Below, piece after piece: positions 57,049 through 64,000 of a stretch of DNA of 64,000 nt (positions within the stretch are counted from its first letter, which is position 1; each line of letters begins with the position of its first letter). Under the pieces are notes generated by a model that was given only the letters and a program-made list of their open reading frames with translations, was not told where the DNA came from and searched no databases. The stretch lies in the NCBI RefSeq assembly GCF_036967205.1, contig NZ_CP146022.1, positions 4,774,001 to 4,838,000 on the forward strand, in the 5' to 3' direction. Made by a program: the position numbers and the translations under genes. Source of the stretch: Streptomyces sp. Q6. GTDB taxonomy: Bacteria > Actinomycetota > Actinomycetes > Streptomycetales > Streptomycetaceae.

Positions 57049-60000
57049 GTGTCCTCGCAGCGTCTGAACTTCATCCTGAGCGGCCGCGACGATCTGTCGC
57101 GCACCCTCAATGGGGCGGGCGACAGTGCGGCCCGGCTGCACCGGCGCCTGGACGACTCCATGCGCCAGAGCACCAACTCGGTGCAGCGGTTCACCCGTGA
57201 CGCTCAGGGACGGCTACGCGATCTGAGCGGCCGCCTCACGTCGTTCGGTGACGCGGCCCGCTCCGTCAGCGACGGGCTGCCGTCGCTCTCCAACCGGCTC
57301 GGCGATGTGGCCGACGCGGGCGGGGACGTCGCCCAGTCGCTCGGCAAGAGCGGCGGCGGCGCGGGCGGCGCCATGATGGGCATCGCCGCCGCGGCAGGCC
57401 TGTCGCTGCTGCCCGCGCTCGGCGCGCTGGTGCCGATGATGGCCGGCGTAGCGCTGGCCGGCGGCACCCTGAAGCTCGGGTTCGCCGGGGTCGGCGACGC
57501 CATGGAGGCCCAGGCCAAGGGCACCAAGGAGTACAACAAGGCCCTGAAGAAGCTCAGCCCCGAGGCGCGCGGCTTCACCAAGGAACTCGTCTCGCTGAAG
57601 AAGGAGTTCAGCGGGGCCGGCCGGGACGTCCAGAAGGCGATGCTGCCCGGCTTCACCCGCGCGGTGAAGGATGCCGGGCCGCTGGTCAAGATCCTGCGCC
57701 GGAACATGGTCGACCTCGGCGGCACGTTCGGCGGTCTGGCCAAGCGGGCAGGCAGCGTCTTCCGTGAGTCCGGGTTCCAGCGGGACCTCCAGGCCAACCT
57801 CACCCTGGGCAAGCAGTTCGTCGGCGACATGGCGACGGGGGTCGGCCGGCTCGGCCGTAGCTTCCTCGACTTCGGTGCCGCGTCGAAGCCGACCCTGACC
57901 GCGCTGTCGGGCGGAATCCGAGACGTGCTGGGCAAGGGACTGCCCGGCATGTTCGACGGGCTGAAGGTCGGGATCTCCGGGAGCGCCTCGTTCCTGAACG
58001 GCCTGTTCTCCATGCTCAACCGGGTACTGCCCGCGATCGGCCGGTTCGCAGGCGAGACCGCGCGCGCCCTTGGGCCGCTGCTGGGCCAGGCATTCGAGAA
58101 CGCCGGGCTGTCGACGCAGACCGTCCTCGACGGGCTGGGCAAGGGCATCAAGGCCCTGTCGCCCGTCTTCAAGGATCTGGGCTTCGGCCTCAAGTCGATC
58201 ATGCAGATCATGAGCATCCTCGGCCCCACCCTGAAGGACGTGGGCTCCGCTCTGGTCGGCAGCTTCCTGCCCAGCTTCGCCGAGGTCGACAAGGCGCGCG
58301 GCCCACTGCAACGCCTCTCGGACACGATCGAGCGGAACAAGGGCTCCATCCAGGAGTTCGCCCGGCAGGGCGGTACGGCCTTCCTGACGCTGGTTGAGGT
58401 CGGCGTGCAGAACCTGCCGACCCTGCTGTCGGTGTTCCGCACCGTGACGGGCGGCATGGTCACCGCGCTCGGCGGTGTCCTGCACGCCGCGGCGACCGCG
58501 TTCGGGTGGGTGCCCGGCATCGGCGACAAGCTGAAGACCGCTGACCGGAAGTTCTCCGAGTTCAAGGACTCGTACATCTCCGGGCTGAAGACGGCCGAGG
58601 AGAAGGCGCGCGGGTTCGCCGCGGCGACCGCGCCGAAGCTGGCCGCGGGCAAGTTGCAGCTGAACATCAACTCGTGGGAGGCGCAGCTTCGGACGGCCAA
58701 GGAGCAGCTGAAGTCGGTGCCGCCGTCGAAGCGGTCCGCGCTCCTCGCGAAGATCGATGATCTGAAGTCGAAGATCCGCGAGGGCAAGGGCCAGCTGGCT
58801 TCGCTCAAGGACCGGAGCGTCGCCGTCAACGGCAAGGACCGGGCGTCGGGCGTCATCCGCATGGTGCGCGGTCTGCTCGCCGGGCTGCGCGACCGGAACG
58901 TCACCGTGTGGACGCACTACAAGCAGACCCGGGACGGCAACGTCGCCCCCTCGTTCCCGTGGCGGGGTGGCATCCAGAAGCGCGCCGGCGGCGGCCCGAT
59001 CTCCGGGCCGGGCACCGGCCGCTCCGACAGCATTCCGATGTTCGCGTCGAACGGCGAGTACGTCATCAACGCCCGGTCGACGGCCAAGCATCGCGGTCTG
59101 GTTGAGGCGATCAACCAGGACCGGGTGCCGCACGGTCTCGGCGCGCTGGGCGGGGATGTGGGCCGCGGCCTGGCCGCAGGCATGACCGGGTCGCTGAGCA
59201 CGGTCACCAGCGGGGCCCGCTCGGTGGCGGGCGCGATCATCACCGCGATGAAGACGGAGTTGCAGATCGCCTCGCCGTCGAAGCGCACCACCGCCCTGGC
59301 CCGGGACGTCGGGTCTGGTCTGATCAAGGGCCTGACCGGGTCGAAGGACAAGATCAAGGCCACAGCGAAGGATCTGGCGGCCGACATCTGGAAGGCGTTC
59401 ACCGGCAAGAAGGACAACTTCTACGTCGCGTACGTCAACCGGCAGACGAACAAGCTGCTGTCGCTGGCGAGCAAGCGCGACGCCCTGGCCGCGACGATCA
59501 AGAGGGCGAAGGACTTCGCCGAGTCGACCCGGGTCGGGGCGAAGAAGTCGGCGTCTCTGGGTGGCATGTTCGAGGGCGAGGAGCAGGTCACCGCGTCCGG
59601 CATCAACAGCAAGCTGCAACAGCGGCTCGCCAAGATGAAGACGTTCACCTCGTACGTCAGCACCTTGAAGAAGCGCGGTCTCAACAAGACCATGCTGCGC
59701 GAGATCTTGGAGATGGGCCCGGAGGAGGGCTACGCGTATGCGAGCGCGCTGGCCGGGTCCTCGTCGAAGCTGTTCAAGGAGATCAACTCCACGCAGTACA
59801 AGGTGAACGCGCAGGCCGAGACCCTCGGCCGCTCTGGCGCCGATGCTCTGTACGACTCGGGCAAGAACGCGGGGAAGGGCTTCCTCAAGGGCCTGTCGTC
59901 GCAGCAGGACGCGATCGAGAAGCAGATGCTGAAGATCGCCAAGGGTATGGACAAGGCCATCCGCAAGGCGCTCGGCATCAAGTCGCCGTCGCGCGTGATG

Positions 60001-60276
60001 GCGCAGGTGGGCCGCTACTCCACCGAGGGCCTGGCGGCCGGGCTCACCGAGCGAACCCCGGTCCTCGACCGCGCGCTCGGCGTCGTGGCCGGGAAGGTCG
60101 CGGCGACGCGCCCCGTCCTCGGCCGGCCTGCGGTCGCGGCCGGTGCGAGCGGCGGCATGAACGTCTACATCACCGTCGAGCAGGCCATGGACCCGGTCGC
60201 GGTGGCCCGGGAGATGGAGCGCTTGTTCACCAAGCTCGGCCGCAATCAGGGCGTCAGGTTCCAGTTCGCCAGCTGA
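57049..60276 (+). CDS. Tail tape-measure protein
   Basis: A 1075-residue protein that sets tail length, implying a tail of about 160 nm if the usual 1.5 angstrom per residue holds. Long amphipathic helical N-terminus (LNFILSGRDDLSRTLNGAGD), a hydrophobic segment near 105-147 (GIAAAAGLSLLPALGALVPM), and repeated ASPSKRTTALARDVGSGLIK and KSPSRVMAQVGRYSTEGLAA motifs near the C-terminus, typical of this family. GTG start 57049. Confidence 0.95.
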   Translation: MSSQRLNFILSGRDDLSRTLNGAGDSAARLHRRLDDSMRQSTNSVQRFTRDAQGRLRDLSGRLTSFGDAARSVSDGLPSLSNRLGDVADAGGDVAQSLGKSGGGAGGAMMGIAAAAGLSLLPALGALVPMMAGVALAGGTLKLGFAGVGDAMEAQAKGTKEYNKALKKLSPEARGFTKELVSLKKEFSGAGRDVQKAMLPGFTRAVKDAGPLVKILRRNMVDLGGTFGGLAKRAGSVFRESGFQRDLQANLTLGKQFVGDMATGVGRLGRSFLDFGAASKPTLTALSGGIRDVLGKGLPGMFDGLKVGISGSASFLNGLFSMLNRVLPAIGRFAGETARALGPLLGQAFENAGLSTQTVLDGLGKGIKALSPVFKDLGFGLKSIMQIMSILGPTLKDVGSALVGSFLPSFAEVDKARGPLQRLSDTIERNKGSIQEFARQGGTAFLTLVEVGVQNLPTLLSVFRTVTGGMVTALGGVLHAAATAFGWVPGIGDKLKTADRKFSEFKDSYISGLKTAEEKARGFAAATAPKLAAGKLQLNINSWEAQLRTAKEQLKSVPPSKRSALLAKIDDLKSKIREGKGQLASLKDRSVAVNGKDRASGVIRMVRGLLAGLRDRNVTVWTHYKQTRDGNVAPSFPWRGGIQKRAGGGPISGPGTGRSDSIPMFASNGEYVINARSTAKHRGLVEAINQDRVPHGLGALGGDVGRGLAAGMTGSLSTVTSGARSVAGAIITAMKTELQIASPSKRTTALARDVGSGLIKGLTGSKDKIKATAKDLAADIWKAFTGKKDNFYVAYVNRQTNKLLSLASKRDALAATIKRAKDFAESTRVGAKKSASLGGMFEGEEQVTASGINSKLQQRLAKMKTFTSYVSTLKKRGLNKTMLREILEMGPEEGYAYASALAGSSSKLFKEINSTQYKVNAQAETLGRSGADALYDSGKNAGKGFLKGLSSQQDAIEKQMLKIAKGMDKAIRKALGIKSPSRVMAQVGRYSTEGLAAGLTERTPVLDRALGVVAGKVAATRPVLGRPAVAAGASGGMNVYITVEQAMDPVAVAREMERLFTKLGRNQGVRFQFAS

Positions 60277-60286
60277 GGGGGTTTAC

Positions 60287-62731
60287 GTGCCGCTGCTCGT
60301 TGAAATGGGGTGGGGTGGCCTGGTGCAGGCACCGTCCACGATCACGTGGACGGACATCACCCAGTACGTCGACGTGGTGCAGGGGGTGACTATCACCCGG
60401 GGGGCATCCGACGAACTGTCGGAGACGCAGCCCGGCACGGCCACCCTCGTGCTCGACAACTCGGACGGCCGGTTCACACCCGGCAACACGTCGTCGCCCT
60501 ACTACCCGTTCGTGCGGCGCAACGCGCCCATCCGTATCTCGCAGGCCATCATCCCGACGGCGCCCACCGGGCCGCAGCCCTACGCGCTGGAACTGCTCGG
60601 CGACGACTTCGACGACGGGAAGCTGAACACGTCGCTGTGGGTGAACAGTTACGGCGGGGTGTCCGAGGTCGGCGGCCGGGCCCGGGTGCCGGCCGCCGTG
60701 AACGGGTTCGCCGCGTACCAGTCGACGCGGTACTGGCGGCTGTGGGGCACCAGCTTCTGCGTGAAGCCGGTGACGCTGCCGCAGGCGAACGGGTCGTCCT
60801 CCGCCACCGCCACCATGATGATCAACAGCGGGACGGACGGGACCCGCATCGGGTTCTCGTACAACCCGGTCACGGGCGCGTTGCGCCTGGTCAACGACGT
60901 CGGCTACTTCGACGGCAGCGCGACCGTGCTCACGTACAACCCCATCGATCACGCGTGGTGGCGGGTACGCGAGGCGTCCGGGGTCGTCTACTGGGAGACC
61001 AGCGGCGACGGGTTCGGGTGGACCGTGCGCCGCTCGCTGGCCACGCCCGCGTGGGTCGGCGTCAACCAGGTCACCGCCGAACTCGGCGCCTCACGCTCGA
61101 ACAACGGCACCGGTGACTTCGCGGAGTTCGACCTGGCGGGCGCGAAGATCAGGCCCCGCTTCTACGGCATGGTCAACGAGTTCCCGGTGCAGTGGGAGGG
61201 CCTGTACTCCAAGGTCCAGATCTCGGCGACGGACCTGTTCAAGCGGCTCAACAAGCAGCCGCCGCTCCGCTCGATGGTGGCGCAGGAGATCATCGCCGAC
61301 GGGCCGGTCGCCTACTACCCGCTCACCGAGGACGCAGGGGCGACGAGCGCCGGCGACCTGTCGGGGAAGGCGGCCACCGCGCTCGCTCTCACCCAGGCCG
61401 GATCCGGCGGCACGCTGGAGATGGCGGCCACCGCGGGGGCCGCGGAGACCGGCGACCAGCATCCGCAGTTCACGCCGTCCACCGCGAGCGCGGGCAAGTA
61501 CCTGACGTGCGACCTCGGGCCGGTGGTCGCCGAGCTGATGACCGCCGGGTATCTGGCGTTCGAGTGCTGGTTCCAGACCACGACCACCACGCGCGCCGTT
61601 CTCGGCCTGGCCTCGGCTGACCTTCAGTACCAGATCACGCTCACCGTCTCCACGCTCGGCGGGCTGCTGCTGGAGTGGACCGACACCGGCGGCACCCTGA
61701 ACGTGGAGACCATCTCCGGCCCGACGACGATGGCCAACGGATCGTGGCATCACGTCGTCTTCGACGAGGCCGCCTCGGACATCTGGGTCGACGGCGTCCT
61801 CGTCGACTCCACCGTGCCCGTGTTCGCGGCGACCGACCTGCGACTGCTGTGGGTGGGCAGCCACCGCGGCGGCCGCCTGTTCAACGGCAGCATCGGGCAC
61901 GTCGCGATCTACGCCCCGTACACGTCGATCGGCGCCGACCTCGCCCAGCACTACGCCGCCGGCGCCACCGGCTTCGCGGGCGAGGACGCAGACCAGCGCA
62001 TCATGCGGCTGGCCCGGTACGCGGGCCTGGACTCCGTCACCATCTGGGGCACCACCCACGACCCGGTCGCCAGCCAGGGGCCCGGCGGCTCCTCCGTCGT
62101 CGCACGGATGCGGGAGGTCGAGGCCACCGAGTCCGGCCGCCTGTGGGCCGAACGGGACTGGTACGGACTGGCGTACCAGTCGCGGGATGTGCGCTACAAC
62201 CCGTCGCCCAGCGCGGAAACGTTCACCATCAACTACGCCGACCTGGAGCCGGGCATCGAGCTGGCGGACGACGACCAGAAGATGGTCAACCTCGTCGACG
62301 CGTCCCGGCCCGGCGGGGCGACGCAGCGTGTGTCCGCGCCCGCGAGCGTGCTGGCGTTCGGCGAGTACCCGCAGGACCTGACCGTCCTGAAGACGTCCGA
62401 CAACTCGGTGCTGGACGCCGCGGCGTGGCTGGTGTCCCGCTACGCCAACCCCATGCCGGAACTGCGCGAGGTGCCCATCGAGGCGCACACCATGTCCACC
62501 TACCTGGACATCCTCGACGCCGAGATCGGCTCGTACTTCTCCGTCTACAACCTGCCCGCGCAGGCGACCGCGCCGTCGATGCGCGTCACGGTCGAGGGCT
62601 ACACCGAGACCATCAAGCACAACTCGCACGTGATCACGTTCCACACCAGCGCATCGTCGACCGACTCTGTGTGGGTCCTCGGCGACCCCGTGTACGGGGT
62701 GCTCGGTTCGACCACCCGCCTCGCCTACTGA
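60287..62731 (+). CDS. Minor tail protein with LamG/concanavalin-like domain
   Basis: An 814-residue tail-tip protein. Residues 1-330 resemble distal tail/baseplate proteins (TWTDITQYVDVVQGVTITRG, TATLVLDNSDGRFTPGNTSS). Residues of about 380-560 form a laminin-G-like jelly roll (GYLAFECWFQTTTTTRAVLG, GSWHHVVFDEAASDIWVDGV, LFNGSIGHVAIYAP) able to bind surface carbohydrate. The rest (AEIGSYFSVYNLPAQATAPS) is a further baseplate-like part. Follows the tape measure, so host recognition is plausible. Confidence 0.88.
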   Translation: MPLLVEMGWGGLVQAPSTITWTDITQYVDVVQGVTITRGASDELSETQPGTATLVLDNSDGRFTPGNTSSPYYPFVRRNAPIRISQAIIPTAPTGPQPYALELLGDDFDDGKLNTSLWVNSYGGVSEVGGRARVPAAVNGFAAYQSTRYWRLWGTSFCVKPVTLPQANGSSSATATMMINSGTDGTRIGFSYNPVTGALRLVNDVGYFDGSATVLTYNPIDHAWWRVREASGVVYWETSGDGFGWTVRRSLATPAWVGVNQVTAELGASRSNNGTGDFAEFDLAGAKIRPRFYGMVNEFPVQWEGLYSKVQISATDLFKRLNKQPPLRSMVAQEIIADGPVAYYPLTEDAGATSAGDLSGKAATALALTQAGSGGTLEMAATAGAAETGDQHPQFTPSTASAGKYLTCDLGPVVAELMTAGYLAFECWFQTTTTTRAVLGLASADLQYQITLTVSTLGGLLLEWTDTGGTLNVETISGPTTMANGSWHHVVFDEAASDIWVDGVLVDSTVPVFAATDLRLLWVGSHRGGRLFNGSIGHVAIYAPYTSIGADLAQHYAAGATGFAGEDADQRIMRLARYAGLDSVTIWGTTHDPVASQGPGGSSVVARMREVEATESGRLWAERDWYGLAYQSRDVRYNPSPSAETFTINYADLEPGIELADDDQKMVNLVDASRPGGATQRVSAPASVLAFGEYPQDLTVLKTSDNSVLDAAAWLVSRYANPMPELREVPIEAHTMSTYLDILDAEIGSYFSVYNLPAQATAPSMRVTVEGYTETIKHNSHVITFHTSASSTDSVWVLGDPVYGVLGSTTRLAY

Positions 62732-62743
62732 CAGGAGCAGCCT

Positions 62744-63205
62744 GTGGCCATCGCCGTTGTGCGCGCCGAGAACTACTACGTGCCGCCGCCGCCCATGCCT
62801 GCCGACGCGTGGGCTGACACCCTGCCCGCAGAGCTGGTCTTCGTCTGGACCGAGTACCGGCTGAGCCGACGCGTCACCATGCCGGACGGCGTCCTCGATG
62901 GAGAGCCTGCCCTGTACGCCCGCGTCGACTCCAACCGCTGGCTCGTGCAGTGCGTGTGTGGCAGCGCCGACATCATCTCCCCAGCCGACCCACGCTGGGC
63001 CTGCGTCACCTGCGGCTACGGCTGGGTGTCGATCATCGTGCCCACCGCCGACGAGGTCGCCGCGATCGAGGCGCAGCTGCTCAAACAGCCCCGCCCGAAT
63101 CGGCGGTTCTGGTGGCATCCCAACGATCCGGCCAACCCGGACCGGCCCACCGATGCCCCGATCCCGCCGACCGAGCCGAGCAGGGTAGGGCAGGTGCTGA
63201 AGTGA
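62744..63205 (+). CDS. Phage tail-region protein with Cys4 motif
   Basis: A 153-residue protein. VQCVCGSADIISPADPRWAC and VTCGYGWVSIIVP hold CxC and CxxC pairs fitting a zinc ribbon. The C-terminus is Pro-rich (WHPNDPANPDRPTDAPIPPT). Common downstream of minor tail genes in Streptomyces phages; function unknown. GTG start 62744. Confidence 0.65.
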   Translation: MAIAVVRAENYYVPPPPMPADAWADTLPAELVFVWTEYRLSRRVTMPDGVLDGEPALYARVDSNRWLVQCVCGSADIISPADPRWACVTCGYGWVSIIVPTADEVAAIEAQLLKQPRPNRRFWWHPNDPANPDRPTDAPIPPTEPSRVGQVLK

Positions 63206-63735
63206 CGTTCTCACCCCGCACCTGGACGTCCGGTGAGGTAGCCACCGCGGCCATGTTCAACACCGAGATCAGAGATCAGTTCAACTCGTTCTTCGGCGCC
63301 TGGTCGACGTACACGCCCAGTTGGGGAGCCGACGGCGGCGCGGCCCCCACGCTCGGGAACGGATCATTGACCGGCCGGTACCTCAAGACCGGACGCACCG
63401 TCGACTGGGTCCTTCAGCTGACATGGGGGTCGACCTCGGCGGCCGGCGGCGGCGGGTCCAGTGAGAACTGGTGGTTCGGACTTCCCGCAGCGCCCGCCGC
63501 CGGTTTCAGCCAGCGCATCGTACAGGCCGATGCGTTCGACAACAGCGCCTCCCTGCACTACGCCGGAACGGCCATCTACAGCACGCTCAACAGCGGCTGT
63601 GTGAAGACGTTCGTCGACCAGCTCGGCACCGGCCTCGTCGCGGCCAACGCTCCGATCTGGGACAGCACCGCCCCGTTCGTCTGGGCAGCCAGCGACATCC
63701 TCTACGCGTCCGGCCGGTACGAGGCTGCCGCCTGA
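63202..63735 (+). CDS. Phage minor structural protein, probable tail fibre part
   Basis: A 177-residue beta-rich protein (FSPRTWTSGEVATAAMFNTE, IRDQFNSFFGAW). The start TWTSGEVVTAAxxNTxIRDN-like pattern is widespread at the N-terminus of phage tail-fibre or receptor-binding proteins. GTG 63202 overlaps the previous stop. Confidence 0.75.
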   Translation: MTFSPRTWTSGEVATAAMFNTEIRDQFNSFFGAWSTYTPSWGADGGAAPTLGNGSLTGRYLKTGRTVDWVLQLTWGSTSAAGGGGSSENWWFGLPAAPAAGFSQRIVQADAFDNSASLHYAGTAIYSTLNSGCVKTFVDQLGTGLVAANAPIWDSTAPFVWAASDILYASGRYEAAA

Positions 63736-63752
63736 TCTGCCCAACACCCCGC

Positions 63753-63777
63753 CGCCCCGCGCCTGATGGCCGGGGCG
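63753..63777 (+). terminator. Hairpin between tail genes
   Basis: CGCCCCG/CGGGGCG, a 7-bp perfect stem with an 11-base loop in the 63-bp gap before the last gene. It resembles the hairpins flanking the capsid gene and may tune expression. Confidence 0.45.
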
Positions 63778-63798
63778 TTCGTCGTTCCTGGAGGCCTC

Positions 63799-64000
63799 GT
63801 GACGAACGTGTACGTCTGCTCGCTGAAGACCGACACCCCGCAGGCCATCGCGCCCGGCGGCACCTACTCGATCGTCCGGTTCCCGTATGCGGCGGGCGCC
63901 GAGTCCTACGACCCGCACGGCATGCACGACCCCGTCGACCCGCTCGGCTACGAGGTGCGCGACTGGCAGCGCGACGACCGGTCCGGGCTGATCTGGCCCA
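63799..64000 (+). CDS. Phage protein, N-terminal part only (runs off window)
   Basis: GTG 63799 with CTGGAGG upstream opens a frame that stays open to the end. It begins MTNVYVCSLKTDTPQAIAPG, continues with PYAAGAESYDPHGMHDPVDP and is followed by WQRDDRSGLIWP. It resembles small proteins found among tail-fibre genes of Streptomyces phages. Not assigned further because the C-terminus is missing. Confidence 0.6.
   Translation, partial: MTNVYVCSLKTDTPQAIAPGGTYSIVRFPYAAGAESYDPHGMHDPVDPLGYEVRDWQRDDRSGLIWP

Larger units (their letters stand above)
33116..64000. mobile_element. Prophage, HK97-fold siphovirus type (right end outside window)
   Basis: Continuous phage genome from the tRNA-Arg 3' fragment to the window edge. 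It runs: integrase and CI-like repressor (leftward), switch region, early operon with Cro-like regulator, HNH and replication initiator, many small genes, then packaging, head and tail genes (rightward) in the standard HK97/lambda-like order. Portal, protease, capsid, tape measure and terminase are all full length with no stop or frameshift except the programmed one in the tail chaperone, so it may be a functional temperate phage. Lysis genes and attR are beyond 64000. Confidence 0.92.

Noticed and set aside
57049-64000. Lysis cassette (holin/endolysin)
   Set aside because: No amidase, muramidase or holin-like gene is seen before the window ends; these are presumably farther right.

Overview
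The window is high-GC actinobacterial DNA and looks like a Streptomyces chromosome carrying an integrated phage. Supporting signs are the GC-rich third codon positions, the many GTG starts with ATGA/GTGA overlaps, a fused FO synthase (fbiC), two XRE/DUF397 regulator pairs, a GPP34 protein and a PknG-type kinase locus. Every function is inferred from reading the translated sequence; no database search was possible.

Bases 1-33100 are host chromosome. In order they hold: an exported PHP metallohydrolase (cut by the window edge); fbiC for coenzyme F420; an AraC regulator; a haloalkane dehalogenase coupled to an ECF sigma factor; a DUF397/XRE pair divergent from a histidine-kinase-like ATPase; an exported tyrosine phosphatase; an ADP-ribosylglycohydrolase homologue whose metal-binding motifs are lost; a sodium/solute symporter; an SDR gene divergent from an alpha-beta-barrel protein; a second XRE/DUF397 pair; a GPP34 protein; a D-Ala-D-Ala carboxypeptidase; a membrane protein; a pknG-glnX-glnH-like operon; a KDG operon (kdgK-iclR-eda); and three small genes (two acetyltransferases and a DoxX protein). 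The carboxypeptidase, glnX-like and pknG-like genes are each broken by apparent single-base losses in G/C runs, all between 19 and 27 kb. This is more like consensus error than decay, but the sequence alone cannot settle it.

From 33116 to past the right edge lies a siphovirus-type (HK97-fold) prophage. The left junction is the 3' half of a tRNA-Arg(CCT) gene; the intact tRNA should lie beyond 64000. Integrase, a small gene and a CI-like repressor read leftward. A palindromic switch region with an apparently leaderless promoter separates them from a long rightward early operon: a Cro/Xis-like fusion, an HNH nuclease, a replication initiator with five internal iteron-like palindromes, and about 20 very small genes, many encoding tiny membrane or zinc-binding proteins. 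A short divergent gene pair followed by a 17-bp terminator interrupts this run.

The late operon starts near 46.3 kb: HNH, P-loop protein, hairpin repeats (cos/pac candidate), terminase, portal, protease, capsid, connectors, tail tube, a G/GT tail chaperone with a canonical CCCAAAA slip site, tape measure and LamG-containing tail protein. Lysis genes and the right attachment site are not in the window.
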